Shown in pieces: positions 25,086 to 33,497 of a stretch of DNA of 64,000 nucleotides (its first letter is position 1; each line of letters starts with the position of its first letter). The stretch is from NCBI RefSeq assembly GCF_035984415.1, contig NZ_CP130720.1, forward strand, positions 1,984,001-2,048,000. Reading direction: 5' to 3'. The stretch is from Streptomyces sp. NBC_01296. GTDB lineage: Bacteria > Actinomycetota > Actinomycetes > Streptomycetales > Streptomycetaceae. The position numbers and the translations under genes are program-made. The notes below the pieces were generated by a model, which saw nothing but the letters and a program-made list of their open reading frames with translations, searched no databases and was not told the origin of the DNA.

Positions 25086-25139
25086 GGGTCAGGCAAAGTG
25101 AGCTAGGAATCCCCGCCTTTCAGGGCGGGGAGGTTTCAA
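24950..25139 (+). ncRNA. Candidate omega/right-end RNA overlapping the tnpB 3' end
   Basis: TnpB guide RNAs normally come from the 3' end of tnpB and the right end of the element, with the guide read from the flank beyond the element. Here the 3' coding end, the 50-nt tail and the stem-loop at 25111-25130 would supply the scaffold. The guide would start about 25140, inside the tube 1 gene. This is inferred from the family; the RNA ends are approximate. Confidence 0.4.
25111..25130. repeat. Right-end hairpin of the IS200/IS605-type element
   Basis: Seven-bp GC stem (25111-25117 with 25124-25130) around TTTCAG, followed by AGGTTTCAA to the inferred end. It may also act as the stem of the guide RNA scaffold and as a weak terminator for tnpB. 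Confidence 0.75.
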
Positions 25140-25591
25140 AGGGACTGGAAGTCGATGCGCTCGGCGACGAGGTGGAGCTCCTCCATCGCGACCTCTCCGC
25201 CGCCCTTGCCCGTGAGGGTGGGGCCGACCCACTTCTTGGGCTGGGCGGCGCGCAGCACCCAGGCGCAGACCGGTTGGCGTCCCTCGTCGTGCAGGGTGAC
25301 GGTGACGGTGCGGGCGTCGTACGCGCCCTCGCGGGTGGCCTTGATCCAGTTGAAGAGGCGCAGGTCGCCGATGATTCCGCGTTTGAGGGTGACGTCGTTC
25401 GTCGTATTGGTGTTGGCGATCTTGCGCACGTGGTTCTCGGGGTCGTTGCCGTTGCGGTACTCGGAGAACTTCACCTCGTTGCCGGCTCCGCTGAAGTCGG
25501 AGAAGCCGCCGGCGATCTGGTCCTCGCCTCCGGTGTCACCGAGCTTGACGAGGAAGTTGAAGGCTCCGTAGGGGTTGTTGCGCGTGGCCAT
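25136..25591 (-). CDS. Tail tube protein (tube 1, gp19-like, Pvc1-like)
   Basis: 151 aa. It begins MATRNNPYGAFNFLVKLG, then GFSDFSGAGNEVKFSEYRNG and LKRGIIGDLRLFNWIKATRE, and ends GEVAMEELHLVAERIDFQSL, the full-length pattern of the major CIS tube protein. Rings of this protein stack to form the inner tube that is driven out on contraction. The stop codon lies inside the TTCAA end of the tnpB element, so the present C-terminus was set by the insertion. Joining the flanks adds Gly-Glu-Ile-Arg before a stop overlapping the sheath 2 GTG. The loss of four C-terminal residues may be tolerated, but this is untested. Confidence 0.95.
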   Translation of the reverse strand: MATRNNPYGAFNFLVKLGDTGGEDQIAGGFSDFSGAGNEVKFSEYRNGNDPENHVRKIANTNTTNDVTLKRGIIGDLRLFNWIKATREGAYDARTVTVTLHDEGRQPVCAWVLRAAQPKKWVGPTLTGKGGGEVAMEELHLVAERIDFQSL

Positions 25592-25636
25592 GGGGTGTCT
25601 CCCGCTCTCCTGGGCCCGTCGGTGTCGGTGCCGGGG

Positions 25637-27511
25637 TCAGCTGCGCTGCGCGTCGGCCGTGAACTGTCCGATGCGGAACACGACGAACTCGGCGGGGTAG
25701 GTGGGTGCCACGCCGATCAGGCAGATCAGCCGCCCGTTGTCGAGGTCGTTCTGGGTCATGGTGGTGCGGTCGCAGCGGACGAAGAAGGCCTCCTCGGGCC
25801 TGGTGCCGAGCAGGGCGCCGGTCCGCCAGACGGAGATCAGGAAGTCCTCGACGGTCTGCCGGACGGAGGCCCACAGCCGCTCGTTGTTCGGCTCGAACAC
25901 CGCCCACTGGGTGGACTTCTCGATGGAGTGCTCCAGGTAGATGAAGAGCCTGCGCACGTTCACGTACTTCCACTCCGGGTCCGAGCTCATCGTCCGGGCG
26001 CCCCACACCCGCCGGGCCCGGCCCTCGAAGAAGCGCAGGGCGTTGATGCCCTCCGGGTTGAGGACGGCCTGCCGGTCGTAGGTCACGTTCGCGGTGAAGT
26101 CGTTGATGCCGAGGAGGACTTCGTTGGCCGGGGCCTTGTGCACACCGCGCTCGACGTCGCTGCGGGCGTAGATGCCGGCGACGTACCCGGAGGGCGGCAC
26201 CTCCAGGACCGGCGGCGGTGCGCCCGGGTCGGGGCGGCGGCCCGGGTCGGTGATCCGGACCCACGGGTAGTAGAGGGCGGCGTACTTGGTGTCGAACTGG
26301 GCGCGGAACCGGCGCACTTCGGAGATCGAGCTGTCGCGGGGCGGGTCGACGATCGCCATCCGGTAGCGCAGCCGCTCGCAGTGTCCGATGAGGAGGTCCA
26401 CCGCGGTCTTCTGGGCGCCGGGGTCCAGGGTGACGGTGTCGGGGAGGGCGACGATGGCGATGTCGTCGATCTCGGCGAGCGCGCCGAGCCCGCGCGCGGG
26501 GTCGGTGAGGCTGTCGGGGTTGGCCTCCTTGCCGCCCAGGTCCTGCGCCGACAGCTCGAGCCCGTCGCCGCCGTGGACCAGGTGGCCGCCGGGCTGCCGG
26601 AGGGAGAGGAGCGCGTCGAGGCGGGCGCCGGGAGTCGCCGGGGGCGCTCCGGCCGCGGGCTTCACGGTGTCCAGCCAGACGAGGGAGAACTCGTCGGCCG
26701 GGTCGGCGGCCTGGAGTACGCGGCCCACCGAGCGCGGGTGCCGGTCGTCGAGCTCGAGCTCGTTGTAGACGTCGACGCGGTCGTCCAGGCGCACGGTGAC
26801 GGCGAGCGTCAGGTGGAAGGCGGCGGTTCCGGCCGCGACGGGGTCGAACTCGCCCTGGCCCTTCAGATATCCGAGGACTCCGTCGGCGCGCCGGATGACG
26901 GTCCTGACCTTGTCGGGCACCGGCGGAGTGTCGTCGGAGAGGGACGGCACCGCCCCGCCGCTCAGCTGGACGACCTCCACGGCGGCGCCCTGCTGCACCC
27001 CGGTGAGCCGGGGCGCTCCGTCGCCGCCGGCGACGAGGATGTTCTTGCCGCGCCGGAACGACACCGCGACGGAGATCCTGGCGCCCGCCGAGCCCGGCCA
27101 GCGGGCCCGCCAGTACAGCAGCGGGGTGCCCTGCGCGGGGACTGCCAGGGAGGCGAAGTTGGCGTCGACGGCGGGCGGCGCGTCCTCGGCGGCACTCGTG
27201 CGGACGAACGGGAAGACCCGGGACACATAGAGCCGGCGCCCGCCGTTGGCGAAGAAGGCACGTGCCGCGAGGGCGAGTTGGCAGTCTTCCTCGCCGATCT
27301 TCAGTCCGCCGAAGGCCCGTTCGTACTCGGTGAAGCTGGTGACCAGTGCAGGTCCCGGCAGCACGGTGGGACCGCCCGGCAGGATGTAGGGCACGGGTCC
27401 GTACGCGGTGCGCCCCGCCATGGCGAACGTGCTGGTCGGCACACCCTCGATGGACCGTGAGCGGAAGCTGGTCTCCTCGACGTGGACGCCGGGGGTCAGG
27501 TACTCGGGCAT
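25637..27511 (-). CDS. Tail sheath protein (sheath 1, Pvc2-like)
   Basis: 624 aa from ATG at 27511. It begins MPEYLTPGVHVEETSFRSRS, followed by GRTAYGP and FTEYERAFGGL, the hallmark N-terminus of contractile sheath proteins. The C-terminal blocks are YVNVRRLFIYLEHSIEK, TQWAVFEPNNERLWASVRQT, LGTRPEEAFFVRCDRTTMTQ and FVVFRIGQFTAD. Length and motif order match the main eCIS sheath. It is followed 45 nt later by the tube gene. The in-frame extension upstream runs through the previous gene and is not used. Confidence 0.95.
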   Translation of the reverse strand: MPEYLTPGVHVEETSFRSRSIEGVPTSTFAMAGRTAYGPVPYILPGGPTVLPGPALVTSFTEYERAFGGLKIGEEDCQLALAARAFFANGGRRLYVSRVFPFVRTSAAEDAPPAVDANFASLAVPAQGTPLLYWRARWPGSAGARISVAVSFRRGKNILVAGGDGAPRLTGVQQGAAVEVVQLSGGAVPSLSDDTPPVPDKVRTVIRRADGVLGYLKGQGEFDPVAAGTAAFHLTLAVTVRLDDRVDVYNELELDDRHPRSVGRVLQAADPADEFSLVWLDTVKPAAGAPPATPGARLDALLSLRQPGGHLVHGGDGLELSAQDLGGKEANPDSLTDPARGLGALAEIDDIAIVALPDTVTLDPGAQKTAVDLLIGHCERLRYRMAIVDPPRDSSISEVRRFRAQFDTKYAALYYPWVRITDPGRRPDPGAPPPVLEVPPSGYVAGIYARSDVERGVHKAPANEVLLGINDFTANVTYDRQAVLNPEGINALRFFEGRARRVWGARTMSSDPEWKYVNVRRLFIYLEHSIEKSTQWAVFEPNNERLWASVRQTVEDFLISVWRTGALLGTRPEEAFFVRCDRTTMTQNDLDNGRLICLIGVAPTYPAEFVVFRIGQFTADAQRS

Positions 27512-27534
27512 GTACGGGTCTCCTCGGTCACAGG

Positions 27535-28440
27535 TCAGGCGGGGCTGTGCGGCAGGTCGGCGGCGCGTACCACCCGGCCGACGGTGAGGGTGCGGACGGC
27601 GTCGGCGGCGGCGGTGCGGTACCCGGCGGGGCGGGAGGTACCGCGCAGTACCTCGTTGTCGAGGTCCTGCGGCCGGGGCGGGTTGGCGCTGCGGACGACC
27701 GGCTCGGCGACGAGGCCGGCCAGCGGATCGGCCGCCGTGTCCCCTTGCGGGTCGGCCGGCGGGTCGGGGGCGTGCGTGCGCAGCGCGACGGGGAACTTGG
27801 AGGGCGCCGGGTACGGGAGCACGCCGACCCCGTCGATCAGCAGCAGCACCTGGCCGTGCTCGTCGCCGTGGGCCCAGCCGAGCGGGACGCCGCCGGGCCC
27901 GAAGGCGTCCACCCGCGGCCAGCGCACGGGGGTGGAGGCGGCGTCCGGGCGCGTGACGCGGAACCGGAGGCCGGTCGTGCCCTGCGGTACGGGGTGACCG
28001 GGGCCGGGCAGCAGCCAGGGGATCAACAGCCGGGCGTCGGCGCGGACATGGGGTGCGGTGGGCGGTTGTTCGTCGGAGCCGGAGAGTTCCGCGCGGGTCC
28101 ACAGCGGTACGGAGAAACGGCGCGGGATCCAGCGGCGCGCGGGGTCGTCGACGCGTACGGTGACGGCGGCGGGGAGGCGGCCCGCGGTGGCGTGGCGCAG
28201 TACGAATCCGGTGGCGCCGTGCCCTTCGAGCGGGCGGACGAGGTCTCCCCCGCGCTGTCGGCGCCCGGGGGCGGGGTGGTCCTCGTACCCCACGCGCAGC
28301 CCCGGCCCGGCGGCGGCGCGGCTCCTGGCGTCGAGCGGCCGGACGGCCAGCGCGAGCCGGTGCAGTACGTCGACCCGGCCTGCCTCGACGGTGATCCGCC
28401 CGGCCGGCCCGCCGGGCGTCGTCGGCCCGCCCGGCGTCAT
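27535..28440 (-). CDS. CIS-cluster protein of unknown function (301 aa)
   Basis: ATG at 28440 overlaps the stop of the DUF4255 gene (ATGA). After a short Pro/Gly leader the protein looks beta-rich: VDVLHRLALAVRPLDARSR, LRHATAGRLPAAVTVRVDDP, RRFSVPLWT, LLIPWLLPGPGHPVPQGTTG, WAHGDEHGQVLLLIDG. The C-terminus carries a helical tail ending VGRVVRAADLPHSPA. I do not recognise a family. The position between the tail-terminator-like DUF4255 gene and sheath 1 suggests a structural component at the distal end of the particle (inference). Confidence 0.75.
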   Translation of the reverse strand: MTPGGPTTPGGPAGRITVEAGRVDVLHRLALAVRPLDARSRAAAGPGLRVGYEDHPAPGRRQRGGDLVRPLEGHGATGFVLRHATAGRLPAAVTVRVDDPARRWIPRRFSVPLWTRAELSGSDEQPPTAPHVRADARLLIPWLLPGPGHPVPQGTTGLRFRVTRPDAASTPVRWPRVDAFGPGGVPLGWAHGDEHGQVLLLIDGVGVLPYPAPSKFPVALRTHAPDPPADPQGDTAADPLAGLVAEPVVRSANPPRPQDLDNEVLRGTSRPAGYRTAAADAVRTLTVGRVVRAADLPHSPA

Positions 28441-29033
28441 CGGAGCGGCCCCGCCGACGAGCTTGCGGTGACCACGGTGACCTCGCCCGCGGCGGGCCCG
28501 GCCTGACCGTCGATCCGGATGACCCGGGCCACGTACGGCAGGCAGAGCCGGTAGTCGGTGGTCATCGCCTGGAAGGCCTCGCTCATCGAGTCCATCGCCA
28601 GCTCGTCGGGGACGATCTGCACCGAGTCCCCGGCGAGCCAGTCCCCGCTCGGGTGCAGCAGGGGCCCGGTGAGCAGGCCCTCGCTCTCCAGGACGCGGGC
28701 GACCAGCCCCAGCCATTCGAGCTCCGCCTCCACGAACTGGTCCCAGGCGGCGATCATCAGGTGCATCCGCAGCGGCAGCCGGGGCAGCCCGTCCTGGGCC
28801 GCCATCGCCGCCAGCGCGGGCCGGGTCTCGCGGTCGATGCTCAGCCGGTAGCAGTAGACGGACACCGCCGGGTTGCGGATCACGGAGCCCGGGGTGTCCA
28901 CCTTGTCGAAGTCGACGGGCCCGGCGAGGACGGCCTCCGGGCGGCGCCCCGCAGGGATCTCCTCGGCGAAGCGCCGGTTGAGCAGCGCGACGACGCTGCG
29001 CCCCACGGCGGCGAGTGCCCGGTATCCAGCCAT
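28437..29033 (-). CDS. DUF4255 (Pvc16 N-terminal-type) protein, probable tail terminator
   Basis: 198 aa. It begins with a helix (AVGRSVVALLNRRF) and contains NPAVSVYCYRLSIDRETRPA, then LPLRMHLMIAAWDQFVEAEL, the DUF4255 core. Afp16/Pvc16 proteins with this domain cap and terminate the tail, controlling length and stability. It is the first gene of the CIS operon; 134 nt separate it from the divergent gene at 29168. The next gene is coupled by an ATGA overlap. Confidence 0.88.
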   Translation of the reverse strand: MAGYRALAAVGRSVVALLNRRFAEEIPAGRRPEAVLAGPVDFDKVDTPGSVIRNPAVSVYCYRLSIDRETRPALAAMAAQDGLPRLPLRMHLMIAAWDQFVEAELEWLGLVARVLESEGLLTGPLLHPSGDWLAGDSVQIVPDELAMDSMSEAFQAMTTDYRLCLPYVARVIRIDGQAGPAAGEVTVVTASSSAGPLR

Positions 29034-29167
29034 GGGCCGATGCTGCGGCCCCTCCCGTCACGGGGGCGTTGCGCGGGCCGGAGGCGGCGATGGCCGGGCG
29101 ACGAGCCGGTGACACCGCCCGGCCCACACTCGGGGAGCGCCTGCCCCCTCACCCAGGAGAGCCCACC
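29034..29167. promoter_or_regulatory. Divergent intergenic region before the CIS operon
   Basis: 134 nt between two divergent starts must hold the promoter of the roughly 29-kb CIS operon and that of the coiled-coil gene. The sequence is uniformly GC-rich; I see no convincing -35/-10 pair or long palindrome. The rightward gene has AGGAGA 7 nt before its ATG. The CIS start has only a poor ribosome-binding site. Confidence 0.5.
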
Positions 29168-30043
29168 ATGAGCAGCACCCCGCACCACCACCCGGCCGGC
29201 ACCAGCACCGGCGGCGGCTGCGATCCCGGCGCGATCGACGAACTCGCCTGCGTCGCCGCGGGCATCCAGCGCCGGGCCGAGGTCACCCAGGAACACCTGC
29301 CCCAGCTGCGGGAGTTCCAGGAGAAGTTCAACAGCGCCCGGACCCAGTACACGAAGGCCCGGCTGGCCGCGAAGACCGATCTGGACGAGGCGGCGGCGAC
29401 GCTCGGCAAGGTCCGCGAGCAGATCCGCTGCCGGGTCACGCACGAGCAGCGCCACTGCCTGCAGCAGGCCGTCGACAAGGTCTTCGACGAGATCCGCAGG
29501 TGCCGGGGCGGTTGGGGCTGCTGTGTGGACGACTGCGGGTGCGAGTTCGACGACACGGTCGGCAGGGACGACACGGTCGCCACGCTCTCGGCGCGCATCG
29601 CCCGGTACACGGCGGACACCGTGAAGGCCGCGGCCTGCTTCACCGACCTGGACGGGGAGCTGACGGCGCTGCCCGAACGCGCCGCGAAGATCAAGACGGA
29701 GGCGGCCCAGCTGCTCGCGGACGTCTGCGACGCGGTCCTGGGCAAGGACGTCGTACGCCTCTACGCACGCCTGCTGGTGCTGCTGCGCCGCATCACGGAG
29801 GCCTGGCGGGGCTTCGAGACGGTCTCCGAGTTCGTCGACTGCCTGTGCAAGGCGCTGCTGTGCGTGCTCAAGGGCTGGCAGGCGATCGCCGTACTGGAGG
29901 GCGCCCGCGCCGAGCTCGTCTGCAAGGAGGAATCGCGCAAGAAGGCGTGCGAGCGCAAGCAGAAGGAGACGGTCGAGGAGGTGATGGCGGAGTACGCGCG
30001 CCTGTGCCCCCCGTGCGCCGCGCACCCCGACGAGGCCGAGTAG
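29168..30043 (+). CDS. Cys-rich coiled-coil protein divergent from the CIS operon
   Basis: 291 aa from ATG at 29168 with AGGAGA and a 7-nt spacer. The N-terminus is His/Gly-rich (HHHPAG, GGGCDPGAIDELAC). Residues 30-110 and 160-290 are long charged helices with coiled-coil character (REFQEKFNSARTQYTKARLA, ERAAKIKTEAAQLLADV). Cysteines recur across the protein, with a tight cluster around residues 113-123 (GGWGCCVDDCGCEF). No signal peptide or membrane helix is seen. I do not recognise a family. Its divergent position and shared intergenic region make it a possible regulator, scaffold or cargo of the CIS (inference). Confidence 0.72.
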   Translation: MSSTPHHHPAGTSTGGGCDPGAIDELACVAAGIQRRAEVTQEHLPQLREFQEKFNSARTQYTKARLAAKTDLDEAAATLGKVREQIRCRVTHEQRHCLQQAVDKVFDEIRRCRGGWGCCVDDCGCEFDDTVGRDDTVATLSARIARYTADTVKAAACFTDLDGELTALPERAAKIKTEAAQLLADVCDAVLGKDVVRLYARLLVLLRRITEAWRGFETVSEFVDCLCKALLCVLKGWQAIAVLEGARAELVCKEESRKKACERKQKETVEEVMAEYARLCPPCAAHPDEAE

Positions 30044-30054
30044 GAGGACCCGGA

Positions 30055-30088
30055 CGAGGACCGCGCCGCCGACGCGGCGTAGTCCTCG
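30055..30088. terminator. Convergent hairpin between the coiled-coil gene and recQ
   Basis: Outer arms CGAGGAC/GTCCTCG and inner arms CGCCGC/GCGGCG form a near-continuous stem with a short loop, placed 12 nt after one stop and 15 nt before the other. There is no T-run, as is usual for high-GC actinomycetes. Probably works in both directions. Confidence 0.6.
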
Positions 30089-30102
30089 GGCCCTCCCCCG
30101 GG

Positions 30103-32094
30103 CTACTGCCAGTCGTCCCAGGGCGGGTCCGTCTCGTCGAAGTCGAAGGGCGGTTCCTCGTCGGCATGCGGGGCCGCGGGCTCCGGCGGTGCCGCCTCGG
30201 AGGGCGCGGACGCGGGCTCGGGAGCGCCGCCGGTCTCGGCCAGGGTCTCGAGGATCCCCTCGGCGTACTTGGCGCGCTTCGCCTCGCCGACGCCGCTGAT
30301 CGTGCCCAGCTCCTCGATCGTGGCGGGCAGCCGGGTCGCGATCTCCCGCAGCGTCGCGTCGTGGAAGACCACGTACGCCGGAACGCCCTGCTCCTTCGCG
30401 GTCGCGGCCCGCCAGGCGCGCAGGGCCTCGAAGACCGGCACGGCCGCCGCCGGCAGGTCGACCGGGACCTTCCCGGCCTTCCCGGAGCCGGATCCCGAAC
30501 CCGGGGACTTGCGGGCCGCCGGGGCCGGCGCGGCCTCCTTGCGCATCGCAACGCTGCGGCGGCCGCCCAGCACCTCGCCGCTGGCGTCGGTCAGCACCAG
30601 CGTCCCGTAGTCGCCCTCGACCGCCAGCAGCCCCGAGGCCAGCAGCTGGCGTACGACCCCGCGCCATTCCGCGGTGCTCAGGTCCGCCCCGACCCCGAAG
30701 ACCGACAGGCCGTCGTGGTCGAACTGGATGACCTTGGCCGTCTTCTTGCCCTGGAGGATGTCGATGATCTGGCCGGCGCCGAACTTCTGCCGGCGTTCCT
30801 TGGCCAGCCGCCACACCGTGGACAGCAGCTTCTGCGCCGCGACCGTGCCGTCCCAGGACTCGGCCGGTGTCAGGCACGTGTCGCAGTTGCCGCACGGCCC
30901 GGCGGCCGCCTGCCCGAAGTACGCCAGCAGCCGCACGCGGCGGCACTCGACCGTCTCGCACAGCGCGAGCATCGCGTCGAGGTGCGCGGCCAGGGAGCGG
31001 CGGTGCGTCTCGTCGCCCTCGGAGCCCTCGATCATCTTGCGCTGCTGCACCACGTCCTGGAGGCCGTACGCGAGCCAGGCCGTGGCCGGCTCGCCGTCGC
31101 GGCCGGCGCGGCCGGTCTCCTGGTAGTAGCCCTCGACCGACTTGGGTAGGTCCAGGTGCGCCACGAAGCGCACGTCCGGCTTGTCGATGCCCATGCCGAA
31201 CGCGATCGTGGCCACGACCACGACCCCGTCCTCCCGCAGGAAGCGCGCCTGGTTCGCCGCGCGCGTCCGGGAGTCCATGCCCGCGTGGTACGCGACCGCG
31301 TCGATGCCGTTCTCCACCAGGAACGCGGCCGTCTTCTCCACGGAGGCCCGCGACAGGCAGTAGACGACCCCGGCGTCGCCTTCGTGCTCGGTGCGGATCA
31401 GCTCCAGCAGCTGCCGCGTCGGGTTGTTCTTGGGGGCGATCCGGTACTGGATGTTCGGCCGGTCGAAGCTGGCGACGAAGTGCCGGGCGTCCCCCTCGGC
31501 CAGGCCCAGGCGGGCCGCGATCTCGGCGTGCGTGGCCTCGGTCGCCGTCGCGGTCAGCGCGATCCGCGGCACCTTCGGCCAGCGCTCGTGCAGCATGGAC
31601 AGCGCGAGGTAGTCGGGCCGGAAGTCGTGGCCCCACTGGGCGACGCAGTGCGCCTCGTCGATCGCGAACAGCGAAACCGTGCCCCGGTCGAGCAGCCGCT
31701 GCGTGCCCTCGGTGCGCAGCCGCTCGGGGGCCAGGTACAGCAGGTCCAGCTCGCCGGCGAGGAAGGCCTGCTCGACGGCCTGGCGCTCGTACGGGTCCTG
31801 GGTCGAGTTGAGGAACCCGGCCCGCACCCCGAGGGCGGTCAGGGCGTCCACCTGGTCCTGCATGAGCGCGATCAGCGGCGAGATCACCACGCCCGTACCG
31901 TCTCTGACCAGCGCCGGGATCTGATAGCAGAGCGATTTGCCGCCGCCGGTCGGCATCAGCACCAGCGCGTCGCCGCCGCCGGCCACGTGCTCGATGATCT
32001 GCTGCTGCTCGCCGCGGAAGGAGTCGTATCCGAAGACGCGGTGCAGCACCTGCAGGGCATCGGGGGTCTCGGTGGGCGCGTCGACAAGGCTCAT
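30103..32094 (-). CDS. recQ: ATP-dependent DNA helicase RecQ
   Basis: 663 aa. Walker A is [17 protein letters not shown], the DEAH box is [20 protein letters not shown], and motif VI is [16 protein letters not shown] RecQ-Ct zinc site uses ECRR and CGNCDTC. An HRDC domain ([38 protein letters not shown]) lies near residues 560-635, followed by an acidic tail. It unwinds DNA during recombination and fork repair. TAGGCT sits 6 nt before the ATG, so the mRNA may be leaderless. Slightly unusual is VA in place of the common IS within the DEAH motif. Confidence 0.96.
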   Translation of the reverse strand: MSLVDAPTETPDALQVLHRVFGYDSFRGEQQQIIEHVAGGGDALVLMPTGGGKSLCYQIPALVRDGTGVVISPLIALMQDQVDALTALGVRAGFLNSTQDPYERQAVEQAFLAGELDLLYLAPERLRTEGTQRLLDRGTVSLFAIDEAHCVAQWGHDFRPDYLALSMLHERWPKVPRIALTATATEATHAEIAARLGLAEGDARHFVASFDRPNIQYRIAPKNNPTRQLLELIRTEHEGDAGVVYCLSRASVEKTAAFLVENGIDAVAYHAGMDSRTRAANQARFLREDGVVVVATIAFGMGIDKPDVRFVAHLDLPKSVEGYYQETGRAGRDGEPATAWLAYGLQDVVQQRKMIEGSEGDETHRRSLAAHLDAMLALCETVECRRVRLLAYFGQAAAGPCGNCDTCLTPAESWDGTVAAQKLLSTVWRLAKERRQKFGAGQIIDILQGKKTAKVIQFDHDGLSVFGVGADLSTAEWRGVVRQLLASGLLAVEGDYGTLVLTDASGEVLGGRRSVAMRKEAAPAPAARKSPGSGSGSGKAGKVPVDLPAAAVPVFEALRAWRAATAKEQGVPAYVVFHDATLREIATRLPATIEELGTISGVGEAKRAKYAEGILETLAETGGAPEPASAPSEAAPPEPAAPHADEEPPFDFDETDPPWDDWQ

Positions 32095-32164
32095 CCCAGA
32101 AGCCTAGCGACCTCCACCGACACCCCCGCCCGCTTCCGCCGCAAGCCCCGCGGTCCGACGGGGA

Positions 32165-33349
32165 TTACCGGGGTGCCGGAGCGATCAGGCGGCGCAGCAG
32201 CGGGACGAGGGGCCGTTCGACCAGGCGGTACAGCAGCCAGGCGATCAGCACCGCGCCCGCGACCACTCCGAGCAGGGTCGGCCAGGCGCCCCACTGCTCA
32301 TTCCACCGCCAGATCACCCGCACGCCCAGCGACTGGTGCACGAGGTAGAGCGGGTAGGAGATCGCGCCCGCGACCGGCAGCCAGCGCCACTGGATGCGGT
32401 CGAGCTTGCCGAGGGCGATCAGGCCCATCACCACGTACATCACGGTGATCGCGGCGAGGCAGACCTTCCAGTTGATGCCGTGTCCCTCGCCCTCCATGAT
32501 CGCCGGGAGCCAGTGCTGCATCAGCAGCCAGGACAGCGCCAGGATGCCCAGGGTCTCCCCCTCGATCCGGCCCGCCCGGCGGATCAGGTAGAAGGCCATC
32601 CCGGCGATGAAGAAGGACGCCCACGCGGGCACCAGGAGCTGGTCCAGCAACTTGATGCCCGACGCCGGCGCCAGGACCGAGCCCAGCGCCCAGAGCCAGC
32701 AGAAGTTCGCGACCCGGCGGTGGCTGGTGCCCAGCAGGACGACCAGCGAGAAGATCAGGTAGAAACGCAGCTCGACCCAGAGCGTCCAGTAGACGTTGTC
32801 GATGCCGTTCACACCGAGGGGTTCCTGCAGCATCGTCAGGTTGGTGAGCATCCGCCCGAGGGTCACCCTCTGCTCTCCCGGGGTGTGCGGGCCCAGGCGC
32901 GCGGCCGCCGAGGCCAGCACGACCGCCGCCCAGTAGAGCGGGAACAGCCGCAGGATCCGGCCCTGCCAGAACTGCTGGAGCGACTTGCCCCAGGCGGACA
33001 TGCAGATGACGAACCCGCTGATCATGAAGAAGAAGACCACGCCCAGCCAGCCGAACCCGGCGACCCGGTGCAGCGTGGGGAACAGTTCGACCGACGTCCG
33101 CTGCCAGGGGATCGTCCCGGTGCCGGCCAGGTAGTGGAACAGGACCACCGACAGCGCCGCCAGCAGCCGCAGGCCGTCCAGCACGGCTATTCGCGGCGCC
33201 CGCGCGGACTTCGCCTCACCGGCGGCCTGCCCGGCCCCGCCGCCCCTCGGCCACACCGTCCGGCGGCGCCGGGTGGAGTCGGGGGCTGCCTCTGGAGCCT
33301 GGGCGGGCGCCGGGACACGGTCCTCGGCGAGGACAGGCCTGTCGTACAT
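32165..33349 (-). CDS. Acyltransferase family 3 (OafA/YrhL-type) membrane protein
   Basis: 394 aa. After a 50-residue charged cytoplasmic leader, the start of the fold is IAVLDGLRLLAALSVVLFHY with the family histidine. It is followed by FGWLGVVFFFMISGFVICMS and RILRLFPLYWAA, both diagnostic. About ten membrane helices run to LYRLVERPLVPLLRR near the C-terminus, another family signature. Such enzymes O-acylate cell-surface polysaccharides or secreted metabolites. No substrate is indicated by its neighbours. Confidence 0.93.
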   Translation of the reverse strand: MYDRPVLAEDRVPAPAQAPEAAPDSTRRRRTVWPRGGGAGQAAGEAKSARAPRIAVLDGLRLLAALSVVLFHYLAGTGTIPWQRTSVELFPTLHRVAGFGWLGVVFFFMISGFVICMSAWGKSLQQFWQGRILRLFPLYWAAVVLASAAARLGPHTPGEQRVTLGRMLTNLTMLQEPLGVNGIDNVYWTLWVELRFYLIFSLVVLLGTSHRRVANFCWLWALGSVLAPASGIKLLDQLLVPAWASFFIAGMAFYLIRRAGRIEGETLGILALSWLLMQHWLPAIMEGEGHGINWKVCLAAITVMYVVMGLIALGKLDRIQWRWLPVAGAISYPLYLVHQSLGVRVIWRWNEQWGAWPTLLGVVAGAVLIAWLLYRLVERPLVPLLRRLIAPAPR

Positions 33350-33497
33350 GAAACCTCTGGAGGTCTTGCGGTGTCCGCGACACCGACACGGTTCGGGGTA
33401 TGGAGCCCCGCGATGATATCGACGCTGCGTGCATGCTCGAGCACCTGGGGTGCGCCCGGGAGGCCGGCCGTTCGCCGTGCGCCGCAGCCGTGGACGC

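Larger units (their letters stand above)
23749..25139 (+). mobile_element. IS200/IS605-type tnpB-only element inserted between tube 1 and sheath 2
   Basis: About 1.39 kb with one gene (tnpB) on the plus strand, opposite to the CIS operon. Both ends carry small stem-loops with TTCA in the loop: CCCGGC/GCCGGG at 23756-23773 and CCCCGCC/GGCGGGG at 25111-25130. The right end finishes in TTCAA, like the TCAA ends of related elements. No inverted terminal repeats, no target duplication and no tnpA (Y1 transposase) are present. Joining the flanks at 23748/25140 restores an overlapping GTGA junction between tube 1 and sheath 2, which supports these boundaries to within about 2 nt. A non-autonomous or TnpB-only element is likely. 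Confidence 0.82.

Noticed and set aside
1..29033. Reading the tail cluster as a prophage or a type VI secretion system
   Set aside because: No capsid, terminase, portal, integrase or lysis genes and no TssJ/L/M; DUF4255, the tape-measure family, Pvc15-like ATPase and Pvc7-like protein are CIS markers.
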